From a virus: a stretch of 38,504 nucleotides of DNA. Within the stretch, counting starts at the first letter, position 1. Each line of letters starts with the position of its first letter. Both the position numbers and the translations under genes were made by a program. The notes under the pieces were generated by a model, which worked only from the letters and a program-made list of their open reading frames with translations, was not told the DNA's origin and did no database searches. Of the stretch, positions 29,204 to 37,949 are shown one piece after another. Where the stretch lies: the IMG/VR virus record IMGVR_UViG_3300035670_000600, positions 1 through 38,504 of that record; one strand, written 5' to 3'.

Positions 29204-30703
29204 ATGCATGTTGTAAATTACGACGCTCCGGGGAGAATCATTAGCCAATACTTATTGTCTGATGCTTTTATTGTCGGGATAAAAGGACCGATAGGATCCG
29301 GAAAGTCAGTAGCGTCAGTAATTAAGTTAATCTGTAACTTTAAAAATCAAGAACGTTCCCCAGATGGATGGCGCAGAAGAAGATCTTTAATCGTACGAAA
29401 TACATATCCAGAATTGAAAACAACCACAATGAATACATTTTACGCTTGGATCCCAAAAGAACTAAAGGGAGATGCGGGTTATACAAGAGATACAGGCCCT
29501 CCAACACACAGATACGTAAGCCATAACACAAAGGAAGATTGGGAAATTATTTTCTTAGCGATTGATAGGCCAGATGATATCAAAAAAGTTCTCTCACTCG
29601 AGATTTCAGACTGCTGGGTGAATGAGGCACGAGAGCTGCCAAAGGCTGTCATAGACGCCATTACAGGCCGCTTAGGGCGCTATCCAAGGCGTGAGGGTAG
29701 CACAACATGCACAAACCCACAAATGTTACTCGACACAAACCCTCCAGATTCAGATCACTGGTGGTATGCGCTCGCAGAAAGAGACTTATCCACAGAAAAA
29801 AACAGGAACCTCATACGACAAATGGACGATCTTCAGGAATCGTTGAGGCATCCGAACGCACAGGGAGAGCGTGTGTTGGGACCCAGTCAGAAATTATTTG
29901 AGTTTTTTTCTCAACCTAGCGGAATGTCCCGTGAGGCAGAGAATGTCCCTAATTTGCCTCCAGGCTATTATCAAAAATGCATGGCCGGTAAAGACGAGCA
30001 ATGGATCAATGTATACGTCCATGGGCTCTATGGCTTTGTTATGGATGGAAGGCCGGTCTACCCAGAATATAGGGATGATTTACACTCAAGAGATTTGTCT
30101 CCATTAGATCATCTTCCAATTTATATTGGATGTGATTGGGGACTCACACCAGCTGCCACATGTGGGCAAATCATGCCTAACGGGCAATGGAGAATCTTGT
30201 CTGAGGTGGCCACTGAGGATATGGGAATCGTGCGCTTCGCAGAAGAATTAAAGCGTCATATCAATCTTTTATACTCAAATTTAAAGATCGCACGCATCGT
30301 TGGAGATCCGTCTGGAGGCATTAGAGGATCAGACGAAAGAACTGTTTTTGATATCATGAAGAGTGCTGGTTTTAACGTTGAGCCAGCTCCAGGTCACAAC
30401 GATTCTTTGCTGCGTAGAGAATCTATGGTTAGACCGATGACGAGAATCATTGATGGAGAGCCAGGCTTTCTGGTGAATAAAAGATGCAATCATTTGCGAA
30501 AGGGCTTGTCAGGAGGTTTTAAATATAGTAGAGTTAAGATTGTGGGGGATGAGCGTTACCGAGATGCTCCAGACAAAAATATATATTCACACGTGTGTGA
30601 AGCTGCTGAATATATGCTTTTAGGTGGTGGTGGAGGCGCTGACGTTCTTGGACAGAAGCGCAATGCCCGAAACCCTCAGCTTTGCCTTGGAAAGATATGG
30701 TGA
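29204..30703 (+). CDS. terL: Terminase large subunit
   Basis: This is a 499-residue packaging motor and nuclease. I start at the ATG at 29204, since GGTGA lies 8 bases upstream; a GTG at 29192 is also in frame but has no ribosome site. IKGPIGSGKSVASV near 26-39 is the P-loop. YPELKTTTMNTFYAWIPKEL is the adenine/coupling region. EISDCWVNEARELP is Walker B with the catalytic Glu. The nuclease domain has YIGCDWGLTPAA near 308-319 (Asp) and RIVGDPSGGIRGSDERTVFD. It opens the late operon; its small-subunit partner lies far away at 21350. Confidence 0.92.
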   Translation: MHVVNYDAPGRIISQYLLSDAFIVGIKGPIGSGKSVASVIKLICNFKNQERSPDGWRRRRSLIVRNTYPELKTTTMNTFYAWIPKELKGDAGYTRDTGPPTHRYVSHNTKEDWEIIFLAIDRPDDIKKVLSLEISDCWVNEARELPKAVIDAITGRLGRYPRREGSTTCTNPQMLLDTNPPDSDHWWYALAERDLSTEKNRNLIRQMDDLQESLRHPNAQGERVLGPSQKLFEFFSQPSGMSREAENVPNLPPGYYQKCMAGKDEQWINVYVHGLYGFVMDGRPVYPEYRDDLHSRDLSPLDHLPIYIGCDWGLTPAATCGQIMPNGQWRILSEVATEDMGIVRFAEELKRHINLLYSNLKIARIVGDPSGGIRGSDERTVFDIMKSAGFNVEPAPGHNDSLLRRESMVRPMTRIIDGEPGFLVNKRCNHLRKGLSGGFKYSRVKIVGDERYRDAPDKNIYSHVCEAAEYMLLGGGGGADVLGQKRNARNPQLCLGKIW

Positions 30704-30707
30704 TGGT

Positions 30708-30770
30708 ATGGGATTTAATTTGAACTCTTTCGGCAACTCAGCGCCAGGCGCTGGCGGAAAAAACTATTAG
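30708..30770 (+). CDS. 20-residue peptide between terminase and head genes
   Basis: This is a 20-codon frame starting 5 bases after the terminase stop and encoding MGFNLNSFGNSAPGAGGKNY. It has no strong ribosome site, but would be translated by coupling to terL. A glycine/serine-rich tail suggests a linker-like or structural peptide. It is weakly supported. Confidence 0.25.
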   Translation: MGFNLNSFGNSAPGAGGKNY

Positions 30771-30798
30771 GTTAAGTGGTTAGGGGAATATAATTACT

Positions 30799-31002
30799 AT
30801 GGGATTTTTACGACCAAAAACACCAGCTCAACCTCCTGTCATTATTAACCCTCCTCCACCATCTCTGGAGGATACGGATATGACTGCTGACGCAAAGATG
30901 AGACTCAATGCGAAGAAATCTGGTCGTGCTGGAACTAGATTGGTCAATGCTCCTGTATCTAGTGTGGTGGCATCAGCTTCTAATAAACTTTTAGGACAAT
31001 AG
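30799..31002 (+). CDS. Small proline-rich head-region protein
   Basis: This is a 67-residue protein with AGGGGAA before the ATG at 30799. The N-terminus is proline-rich (KTPAQPPVIINPPPPSLED), followed by a basic segment (DAKMRLNAKKSGRAGTRLVN). It sits between terminase and portal, where podoviruses often have a small virion or assembly protein. No function can be assigned. Confidence 0.65.
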   Translation: MGFLRPKTPAQPPVIINPPPPSLEDTDMTADAKMRLNAKKSGRAGTRLVNAPVSSVVASASNKLLGQ

Positions 31003-31005
31003 CTT

Positions 31006-31314
31006 ATGGAATTTACAGAATCTATTTATAAAAATTTGATGACCAATGGAACTGGTGCCGGGACGCCTGTGTCTTATCCGGGTGGTGAGGGGCTTTTATG
31101 TATTAAGGCATCCGCTGGAACAGGAACAATGACGTTAGAGTTTAGCAATGATGGTGTCTGGGCTCCAATCTGCCAATGGCCAGGAACAATTCCCTTATCA
31201 ATCACGACTGCAGGCCCTGGTTTTTTTAGATTCTGGGCGGGGGCAGGTCTTTGCCGAATCAACACAGGAACATTTACGGGCGTTACAGCCTCCTTCCAAT
31301 GTGTAAGAGGATAG
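31006..31314 (+). CDS. Small beta-rich protein before the portal gene
   Basis: This is a 102-residue protein rich in Gly, Thr and aromatic residues (GTMTLEFSNDGVWAPICQWP, FFRFWAGAGLCRINTGTFTG), the look of a short beta-sandwich. It starts 3 bases after the previous gene and ends 4 bases before the portal. It could be a minor capsid or decoration protein. The family is not recognised. Confidence 0.65.
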   Translation: MEFTESIYKNLMTNGTGAGTPVSYPGGEGLLCIKASAGTGTMTLEFSNDGVWAPICQWPGTIPLSITTAGPGFFRFWAGAGLCRINTGTFTGVTASFQCVRG

Positions 31315-31318
31315 TGCT

Positions 31319-33073
31319 TTGAGAGAATATGGAGAGCACAAACAAAGAAACACATCTCAAGATACCATAAGGTATTACCTTGATCTTCAATCCACACTAG
31401 AGACTGAGAGATCAACATGGTCTTCTTATTGGGAGGATGTGTCCCGTTATTTATTGCCGAATGCGGGAGGGTTCTCATCCACAACACCTCCAACAAAAAC
31501 AGACGGGTCTCGTAATGATGAATATATTGTAGATGACACGGCTACATTAGCCCTTAACAAGTTTGCTTCTTCAGTGATATCTATGACGATGCCGGCAGGT
31601 CAGAAATATCACCGTCTTAGCATACCGGATCACAAAGTATCTGACTCTAAAGAGATTGTAGAATATTTAGACAAATTCAACGATTCTTTGTTTTTCCATA
31701 GATATAGACCTTCTGCTGGTTTTATGCATACGGTAAGCAAAATTTTCTTAGAGCTAGGTGCTTTTGGAAATGCAGTGCTATTCACACAAGCAAACAAAGA
31801 TGCTAACGCTTTATGCTACAAAGCTATTCCGATTGCGCAATGTTATTTCACAGAAGACAATTACTCTAAGATAAACATACTTCACAGGAAATATCAAATG
31901 ACGGTCTTCCAGATCGTTGAGATGTTTGGGGAGGAAAACATATCCGGAAAAGTAAAGGCTCTATACGACGCTAAGAAGCTTCTGGAAAAAATATCGATCT
32001 TGCATTGTGTTCACCCTACAAGCTTAGAATATAACCCAGAATCTTTAGGGATTGATAGATTCAAATATTCATCTGTGTATATAGAATATGACACAAGAAA
32101 TATTCTATATGAATCAGGGTTTAATTCTTTCCCATTCTCTATTATTAGAGATACAACATTTGCGCAGGAAACATATGGGCGTGGTCGCGGAATGGATCTT
32201 CTAAGAACCATCAAAAGTGCCAATCGCATGAAACTCACGCTAATGCGAGCAGGAGAGTTGTCTGCGGCTCCTATGTTGATCGCATCTGATTCTGCTCCAG
32301 ACAAAGCATATTCATATATGCCAGGTGCGGTTAACTTTGGCTATATGAACGACCGTGGAGAAGAGTTGATTCGACCAATCGTACTCCCAACGCAGCCAGC
32401 CCTCACGGAGAATCTGCTTAATACAGAGAGAGAGATTATCAACGATGGATTTTTCGTTAATCTTTTTCGTGTGCTTGTTGATGCTCCTGTTGCTACAGCA
32501 ACGGAAGTGATGCAAAGGGCTCAAGAAAAAGGACAATTATTAGAACCGATCTTGGGGCGCGTTCAGTCTGACTTATTGGGGCCAATGATTCGCAGAGAGA
32601 TTGAACTATTACAAGAGATGGATAGGGGAACATATACACTAATACCAGAGCCAACACCTGCTGTCGTTGATTATTTTGTCGAGCAAACTCGCAAAGGGCA
32701 TGATGCTGCTGAATTTGTGATTGAATATTCCTCTCCCCTCAATCTCGCCAGAGATGCTGGTGTGGCCTCTTCTATGTTGCAAACATTCCAAGCTATCACG
32801 CCACTCATGCAGGTACAGCCTGATATTGCTAAGAAATTTGATTTTGTTAAAGCTGCAGAGTTTATCGCAAGATCAAGCGGGATGCCAGAAGATGTTCTGT
32901 TGTCCGAAGAGGAGGTGCAGGCGAAAGAGCAAGAGCAAGTGTCTCAACAGCAGGCGCAACAATTGTTACAAGCAGTGCCCGCCCTCGCCGGATCTGCTAA
33001 AGATTTTGCGCAGGCTCAAGCACTTACAGGTTCTGGAGCATCTGTTGCCCCTAATTTGTTCCCGGAGATGTAA
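31319..33073 (+). CDS. Portal (head-tail connector) protein
   Basis: This is a 584-residue portal of the T7 gp8 type. The start is TTG at 31319, supported by AAGAGG 8 bases upstream and by the lack of any nearby ATG. Family features are the N-terminal helix RYYLDLQSTLETERSTWSSY, then WEDVSRYLLPN, the TFAQETYGRGRGMDLLRTIKS region, and APVATATEVMQRAQEKGQLL near 388-407. The C-terminal 60 residues are Q/E/A-rich. Twelve copies form the ring through which DNA enters the head. Confidence 0.9.
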   Translation: MREYGEHKQRNTSQDTIRYYLDLQSTLETERSTWSSYWEDVSRYLLPNAGGFSSTTPPTKTDGSRNDEYIVDDTATLALNKFASSVISMTMPAGQKYHRLSIPDHKVSDSKEIVEYLDKFNDSLFFHRYRPSAGFMHTVSKIFLELGAFGNAVLFTQANKDANALCYKAIPIAQCYFTEDNYSKINILHRKYQMTVFQIVEMFGEENISGKVKALYDAKKLLEKISILHCVHPTSLEYNPESLGIDRFKYSSVYIEYDTRNILYESGFNSFPFSIIRDTTFAQETYGRGRGMDLLRTIKSANRMKLTLMRAGELSAAPMLIASDSAPDKAYSYMPGAVNFGYMNDRGEELIRPIVLPTQPALTENLLNTEREIINDGFFVNLFRVLVDAPVATATEVMQRAQEKGQLLEPILGRVQSDLLGPMIRREIELLQEMDRGTYTLIPEPTPAVVDYFVEQTRKGHDAAEFVIEYSSPLNLARDAGVASSMLQTFQAITPLMQVQPDIAKKFDFVKAAEFIARSSGMPEDVLLSEEEVQAKEQEQVSQQQAQQLLQAVPALAGSAKDFAQAQALTGSGASVAPNLFPEM

Positions 33074-33079
33074 CACGCT

Positions 33080-33400
33080 ATGAGTGAGTATCATTTTGAT
33101 GGAAAGCGGCCGCCAACAGAAAAGATCAATCTCAATGATATTACCCAAGAAGAGATATCGATGCATTACAATGAGATGTTTTGCGCAAGAGAGTTTTCTG
33201 CTCAAGTGATTGTAGAGGATCTCAAACGGTATTGTAAGATAGGGCAAAGCCCTCTTTCGATCTCGAAGCCTGCGGGTGTGGCGGATATGCATGTTACAGC
33301 TGCAAATATTGGCAGACAAGAGGTTTTCTATTATATAATATCTAGAATCTCACGCGTGAACAAGAATCAGGCGGATGAGATTGTAAGTTCCTCTTCTTAG
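33080..33400 (+). CDS. Bbp19-like small protein
   Basis: This is a 106-residue protein. The central HYNEMFCAREFSAQVIVEDL and KRYCKIGQSP, followed by ANIGRQEVFYYIISRI, fit the Bbp19-type pattern 'FatpdGqrVLaDL..fc...EGrR.vv..I'. It lies between portal and scaffold, the usual slot. Its role in the virion is not known to me. Confidence 0.55.
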   Translation: MSEYHFDGKRPPTEKINLNDITQEEISMHYNEMFCAREFSAQVIVEDLKRYCKIGQSPLSISKPAGVADMHVTAANIGRQEVFYYIISRISRVNKNQADEIVSSSS

Positions 33401-33408
33401 GAGTTATT

Positions 33409-34275
33409 ATGTCAGTCACAAATTCACAACCAGTCCCACCTACAGCAGCGACTTCACAACCAAGCGTCGCTGAGAATTCAATAGAGTCTTTCGCGGCTCT
33501 CCCAGATGGTGATCTCAACACACCAGAAGGTGCAAAACTATGGTATTCGGACATAACAGATGAGTCTGCGTTAGAGTGGATAAAAAACAAGAAGCTTGGG
33601 AACGCGAATGATCTGGCAAAAACTGCATTAGGTCTTGCTAAAAAACTTGGAGGAGAGAGGGCTGGGAAGCTTGTCGCAATCCCTGACGAGAACTCTCCAG
33701 AAGAAGAGGTTTCGGCCTTTAGAGAGCGGTTGGGGGTTCCAAAAGTCGCGGATGAATATAATTTTGGCGTAGCGGAAGATGCGTCTCCAATGGATATTGA
33801 GTTCTCTTCAGCTATGAGATCTGTTTTCCATGAAGCCGGAGTTCCGAAGTCAGCGGCAGAGAAGATCGCTCAGACGTTCAATGAATACAACAATAAGCTG
33901 CAAGAGCAATTTTTAGAGCAAGCGAAAGAGAACAGACAGACGGTTATAGACCAGTGGAGAAAATCACAGGGCATCAATCGTGAAGTGTCTGAAAAAACAG
34001 TTGAGTATGGATTACAGGACCTTATGCCGAATATGACGCAATTAGAGCGTGAATCAGTAAGAGACACGTTGATTGACCAATTTGGTGCGCGCGCATTGGA
34101 CATATTCCAAAAGGTCGGCTCTATGTCAGAGGATAGAAAGTTGGTCGTGACGCACGGAACAGCAACAACCAAGCAAGCTCTTTTAGCTAGGAAGCAACAG
34201 CTTATGGCAGATGGGTTTGACAAACACGTGCAAGAGATTGTTGAGCTAAACAAAAAGATCTTAAGCGCACGATAA
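33409..34275 (+). CDS. Capsid scaffold/assembly protein
   Basis: This is a 288-residue acidic, helical protein directly before the capsid gene. It is rich in Pro, Ala, Glu and Ser at the N-terminus and has a helical middle (KLQEQFLEQAKENRQTVIDQ) and a helical end (KHVQEIVELNKKILSAR). This is the composition of T7 gp9-like scaffolds that guide capsid assembly and then leave. An AGGAG site precedes the start. Confidence 0.8.
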   Translation: MSVTNSQPVPPTAATSQPSVAENSIESFAALPDGDLNTPEGAKLWYSDITDESALEWIKNKKLGNANDLAKTALGLAKKLGGERAGKLVAIPDENSPEEEVSAFRERLGVPKVADEYNFGVAEDASPMDIEFSSAMRSVFHEAGVPKSAAEKIAQTFNEYNNKLQEQFLEQAKENRQTVIDQWRKSQGINREVSEKTVEYGLQDLMPNMTQLERESVRDTLIDQFGARALDIFQKVGSMSEDRKLVVTHGTATTKQALLARKQQLMADGFDKHVQEIVELNKKILSAR

Positions 34276-34288
34276 GAATATGTAGACA

Positions 34289-34321
34289 GGCATGGTTTGG
34301 GCTATAGGCTCAGACCGTGCT
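34289..34321 (+). terminator. Hairpin after the scaffold gene, possible weak terminator
   Basis: CATGGTTTGGGC (34291-34302) pairs with GGCTCAGACCGTG (34307-34319) through 12 base pairs with some G-T wobbles around a 5-base loop, and one or two more pairs extend it outward. It follows the scaffold stop by 13 bases. No uninterrupted U run follows (AATAATTTTCTT), so it may be an RNase site or attenuator rather than a full stop. Confidence 0.5.
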
Positions 34322-34384
34322 GAAATAATTTTCTTAAAAAATCCCACAAACCTAAAAAATGGTATATACTAAAGATGTGCAGCC

Positions 34385-34400
34385 ATCCTCACGCGAGGAT
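34385..34400 (+). other. Short hairpin in the capsid leader
   Basis: ATCCTC and GAGGAT pair around the 4-base loop ACGC. It lies 158 bases before the capsid start codon. Confidence 0.5.
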
Positions 34401-34557
34401 ATCAGGCCCATTACATTGTTCTCAAGTCTCTGGACGCACCCTTCTAGACAAGGCACCCAAGAAGACACAGGCAATCAATGAACTACCCTATTGGAACGCA
34501 CAACATCTCGTACAATTATATTGTATACTTTTGTTGGTTGTTATAGGAGAATAAAGA

Positions 34558-35496
34558 ATGTCCGGAGGCGACTCAAACTACGATCCAGAACTCTTTAAAA
34601 TTAATTATACAGACGCGTTAACCTCAGATCCGCAGAGAGTACAATCAGTTTTTATGCCGGCCTGTACAATGCACCCAGCCCCTCCTGGCGGTGCGGCTCA
34701 ATATGTTTTTATCAAAAGGTTCCTTAAGTCCGATACGGTGAAAGAGGTCGTGTCTCAGTCTCAGCCTATCGAGAGAAGCCCGATGAACAATCTGGTGCGC
34801 TCTATGAAGCCCAGCTGGGGTTACGATGAGGTGGAGATCAACCTCACTATTACCAGGAATTATGGTCCAGGCAACATCGACATGGATGTTGTGAACGATC
34901 TAAAAGCTAAGATCCAGCGTTATAAGGACGTTAAGTTTTTAGAGGCGTTTTATGGGAACATCGAAGAAGGTAACCTATATTTCTCGACAACAAATCAAAT
35001 CCCATTTAGCACAAGCAACACAGTTGCGGTAAATTATGGATCTAGTGATCCGATCGGCATGAGCGCCATGAAGCTATATCGCTCTAAAGAACTCTTAGGG
35101 CGTAATGAGGTTGGGGCCCATGAAGAAATCTTCGTAGCCGTTACGACGCAGCAATTGAATCAGATCTTAATGTCTCCAGATTTTAAAAACATGAACTATT
35201 ACCGCGACCAATCTAAACTCTCTGGATTTGGAACGCCTATTAGTTATATGGGCTGGACATTCTTGCCATATGAAGATCTCCCAACCTATATGGATGGAGC
35301 CACAAAAATCGTAAAATGTCCATATTGGGTTAAACGTGGTATGGCGGCATGTGAGTGGGTTCCTTTAGATGTCCAAATCAAAGACCTCACAGAAGTTGCT
35401 GGTCGCGCCAAGGGGCTCTATGTGGAGAGCTTGCTTGGGTTCGGCAGAACAAACGAAGTGTTTTGTGGAGAAATACTCTGCAAGGTTGAGGGTTAG
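34558..35496 (+). CDS. Major capsid protein
   Basis: This is a 312-residue capsid protein of the T7/podovirus plan, placed right after the scaffold and preceded by a long leader and AGGAG. It has GGAAQYVFIKRFLKSDTVKE near 42-61, RSMKPSWGYDEVEINLTITR near 81-100 and EEIFVAVTTQQLNQILMSPD near 190-209, matching capsid 'E-loop' and peripheral domain segments. It ends with a coiled LLGFGRTNEVFCGEILCKVE. It is assigned by position, length and this pattern. Confidence 0.82.
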   Translation: MSGGDSNYDPELFKINYTDALTSDPQRVQSVFMPACTMHPAPPGGAAQYVFIKRFLKSDTVKEVVSQSQPIERSPMNNLVRSMKPSWGYDEVEINLTITRNYGPGNIDMDVVNDLKAKIQRYKDVKFLEAFYGNIEEGNLYFSTTNQIPFSTSNTVAVNYGSSDPIGMSAMKLYRSKELLGRNEVGAHEEIFVAVTTQQLNQILMSPDFKNMNYYRDQSKLSGFGTPISYMGWTFLPYEDLPTYMDGATKIVKCPYWVKRGMAACEWVPLDVQIKDLTEVAGRAKGLYVESLLGFGRTNEVFCGEILCKVEG

Positions 35497-35525
35497 CATC
35501 TTATATCATCTTAGGAGCGTTTTAT

Positions 35526-36047
35526 ATGCCTGTAGTTATTCGAAATAGCGACACAATCCAACAGTTTGTGGACAAAAAAGCAGACTCTCGCATTGTCGGT
35601 CGCCCTGTCCTTGGCGTTCCATCTGGCGAGGCTAAGTTTGAGGCGACTGACGCGGTGGGTAGTGTGGTATTGTTGGTCCCATTGCCAGTCAGTTGTATCG
35701 TCAAGGAGTTAATGGTAACAACTATGACCGGATTTACTGGGACTGGTACAGTTGATTTTGGATTAGCTGAGTTTAAGCTCAACCAAACTAGTCCCTTGGG
35801 TACCGTATTAGATGCGGGTTTTTTTAACACTGGCTTCAATATTGTCACTAGCCTTTCTCGCTCTAATGTGTTGTCCCAGTCTGTCTATACGGCGGCCAAA
35901 GATGGTAAACCGTTATGGAAGTTGCTGTACCCAACGCTTCATTACGCAGCAGAAGTCCCTGTGACTCACGTCGCCGTGATCGCTACCCTCACAACAACCG
36001 CGTCCGCTTCTGTTTCTTTTAATATGATAGCAGACTTTTTCAACTAG
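35526..36047 (+). CDS. Tandem paralogue 1, possible head decoration protein
   Basis: This is a 173-residue beta-rich protein, the first of three diverged copies downstream of the capsid gene. The N-terminus MPVVIRNSDTIQQFVDKKAD is shared in style with the other two (MPVVVRMSKTFESITKAS and MPVSIIKSDLIENIEKG). The hallmark is KDGKPLWKLLYPTLHYAAE near 122-140. The middle is a beta-sandwich-like run of V, T, G and F. The function is inferred from position between capsid and tail genes. Confidence 0.65.
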   Translation: MPVVIRNSDTIQQFVDKKADSRIVGRPVLGVPSGEAKFEATDAVGSVVLLVPLPVSCIVKELMVTTMTGFTGTGTVDFGLAEFKLNQTSPLGTVLDAGFFNTGFNIVTSLSRSNVLSQSVYTAAKDGKPLWKLLYPTLHYAAEVPVTHVAVIATLTTTASASVSFNMIADFFN

Positions 36048-36059
36048 CAGGAGGTTACC

Positions 36060-36290
36060 ATGTCTATACGTCGCTATTCTATGAAGTCTGGATACAAATA
36101 TAACGAGATTGTTGACAGTGATGGGACGGCGACGTTTCCGGCCGGAGATCCTATTCAGTTGTTTGTCGACTACGGCTCTCTTTCGACGGTGAGCGCCGCA
36201 GGAAGAAGTTATTATCTCAATATGGTGATAGATGCCCTAAGTGAGATAGAGAGTTATTTAGAGACTTTTGAGGCTCAGAAGAAGATATAA
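36060..36290 (+). CDS. Small unknown head-region protein
   Basis: This is a 76-residue protein with AGGAGG before the ATG at 36060. It begins MSIRRYSMKSGYKYNEIVDS and ends with an acidic helix (ALSEIESYLETFEAQKKI). It is inserted between paralogues 1 and 2, with a gap of 12 bases before it and 11 after. It could be a short adaptor. Confidence 0.6.
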   Translation: MSIRRYSMKSGYKYNEIVDSDGTATFPAGDPIQLFVDYGSLSTVSAAGRSYYLNMVIDALSEIESYLETFEAQKKI

Positions 36291-36301
36291 GGATCTCCAA
36301 T

Positions 36302-36814
36302 ATGCCAGTTGTCGTTCGTATGAGTAAAACGTTTGAGAGTATCACAAAAGCGAGCGTAACGAACAGTGACGCTCAGATGTTTTATGAGGTATGGGGTGGT
36401 CCCACTGGCCTTTCGTATTTCATTCCAACGGATTCTCCTGGGTCTTTGTGCCCTATGTTTTATGTGCCGGTGACTTGCATTTTGAAGAGATTCAGAGTGA
36501 CGGTTTTCTCTGGCGGCATAAGCCCATGCTCTGTGCAAATGTTGATTTATCACATGCCCAAAGACGGTGGAGAATATATAGGAGATATATTTTTAAATGG
36601 AACATATTCTTTCGCGCAAGATCGTGTAAACATTATTTTTAATTCTATATGGGGAGTAGCCAAAGACAATCTACCCCTATGGAAAGCGTTGTGGCCCACC
36701 CATCAACATCCCAACGAATGCGGTGTTTCGCATGTTCAGCTCACATACAAACTAACCAACAATAACAATGTTGGGCAAGGCTCTGTTATAGCATATCCAG
36801 AGTATTATGTTTAA
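36302..36814 (+). CDS. Tandem paralogue 2, possible head decoration protein
   Basis: This is a 170-residue protein, second of the three copies. It keeps the MPVVVRMS start and KDNLPLWKALWPTHQHPNEC near 121-140, aligned to 'KDGKPLWKLLYP' in copy 1. AAGGAT is its ribosome site. Sequence outside these anchors has drifted far, so the copies probably have different roles or positions. Confidence 0.65.
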   Translation: MPVVVRMSKTFESITKASVTNSDAQMFYEVWGGPTGLSYFIPTDSPGSLCPMFYVPVTCILKRFRVTVFSGGISPCSVQMLIYHMPKDGGEYIGDIFLNGTYSFAQDRVNIIFNSIWGVAKDNLPLWKALWPTHQHPNECGVSHVQLTYKLTNNNNVGQGSVIAYPEYYV

Positions 36815-36831
36815 TCGGGGGGGTATAAACA

Positions 36832-37341
36832 GTGCCTGTTTCTATAATTAAATCAGATCTTATTGAAAATATTGAGAAGGGAGTCTTGGACAACAAACAT
36901 CCATATGGGCATAGCCCAGCAGGATACACGTGCTCCACAATAACATTAGAGAGCACACATTCGGCCGGATCTCCAATATATATGTTTCAGGTTCCATTAA
37001 CAATATCTTTATTTAATCTTTATGTGAGCAATTCACCAATGGGACCCGGGTCCATTAAGATTGGACTTTGCGCGCCTTATAGAGATGGGTATGCCCCCAT
37101 TCATGATAGTTTTTTCACTGCGAGCTTCTCTCTTTCGACGCTCAACGTGCGCGTTAGTGCAATTAGTTTTATTGGCTACCCAATGCAAAAAGATGGTCAA
37201 GCATTGTGGAGAATCTTATATCCATCAGCTAAATCCATTTCAGAATGTCCCTACCAAAAGGCTGTTGTGTATGCAACTATTATAAACTCTCCCAATGGGC
37301 AGGGTGGCTTAGGTATGCATTTGCTAGGGTTCCATTCGTAA
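36832..37341 (+). CDS. Tandem paralogue 3, possible head decoration protein
   Basis: This is a 169-residue protein with a GTG start at 36832, following a G-rich ribosome site. It keeps MPVSIIKSDLIENIE at the start and KDGQALWRILYPSAKSISEC near 123-142. It is the most diverged in its middle, with more Pro, Ser and Gly. Confidence 0.65.
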   Translation: MPVSIIKSDLIENIEKGVLDNKHPYGHSPAGYTCSTITLESTHSAGSPIYMFQVPLTISLFNLYVSNSPMGPGSIKIGLCAPYRDGYAPIHDSFFTASFSLSTLNVRVSAISFIGYPMQKDGQALWRILYPSAKSISECPYQKAVVYATIINSPNGQGGLGMHLLGFHS

Positions 37342-37364
37342 CGTCTATTTAATGGGGACATCCC

Positions 37365-37949
37365 ATGTTTTCACAGGTCGACATATGCAATTTAGCACTC
37401 ACATGGTTGGGTGCTAATCGCATCTCTTCTTTTTCTGATCCGCAGGCTTCTGATTGTGCTTTTCTTTTTGATAAGGTGCGCGTTGCGGAACTTTCCAAGC
37501 AATTCTGGGCATTTGCATCCACTAGAGCAACATTGCCAGCTCTAGCTGCGAAGCCATCCTGGGGGTATGCCAATCAATTTGAATTGCCGGTAGATTGTTT
37601 AACGATCATACAAATCAATGACTATTCTAATAGATATGGCGCGCCATTATATCAAGAGAAAAACGATGCAGCTTATATGATAGAAGGTCGTCAAATTCTA
37701 ACTAATTTTGCTGCTCCTCTAAAAATACGATATGTTGTTGATGTTAAAGATCCTGGATTATTCCATCCTTTATTTGCTCGTGTTATGGCAGCAGCTATCG
37801 CTAGAGACTTATGTTATCGTTTAAAGCAAGATCGTGCTGGAGTGGATGATTGGTATAATTCGGAATTAAGCGATGCGCGCAAACAAAACGCTATTATTCG
37901 TGCTCCTGTTAATATGTTGGAGAGTAGCTATGTTATGGCGAGGCTCTGA
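37365..37949 (+). CDS. Tail tubular protein A-like
   Basis: This is a 194-residue adaptor that joins portal and nozzle. The N-terminal SQVDICNLALTWLGANRISS near 3-22, and the helical repeats rich in Ala and Arg near the C-terminus (FARVMAAAIARDLCYRLKQD), match T7 gp11-type proteins. It overlaps the next start as TGATG, so tail tubular A and B are coupled. Confidence 0.85.
   Translation: MFSQVDICNLALTWLGANRISSFSDPQASDCAFLFDKVRVAELSKQFWAFASTRATLPALAAKPSWGYANQFELPVDCLTIIQINDYSNRYGAPLYQEKNDAAYMIEGRQILTNFAAPLKIRYVVDVKDPGLFHPLFARVMAAAIARDLCYRLKQDRAGVDDWYNSELSDARKQNAIIRAPVNMLESSYVMARL

Larger units (their letters stand above)
34276..34557 (+). promoter_or_regulatory. Structured leader of the major capsid gene
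   Basis: These 282 bases hold no gene. They contain a long hairpin (34289-34321), a second hairpin (34385-34400), an extended -10-like TGGTATATA near 34360-34368 without a good -35 box, and the capsid ribosome site AGGAG at 34545-34549. Late operons of this type often separate scaffold and capsid with an RNA-processing or attenuation signal. Confidence 0.5.
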
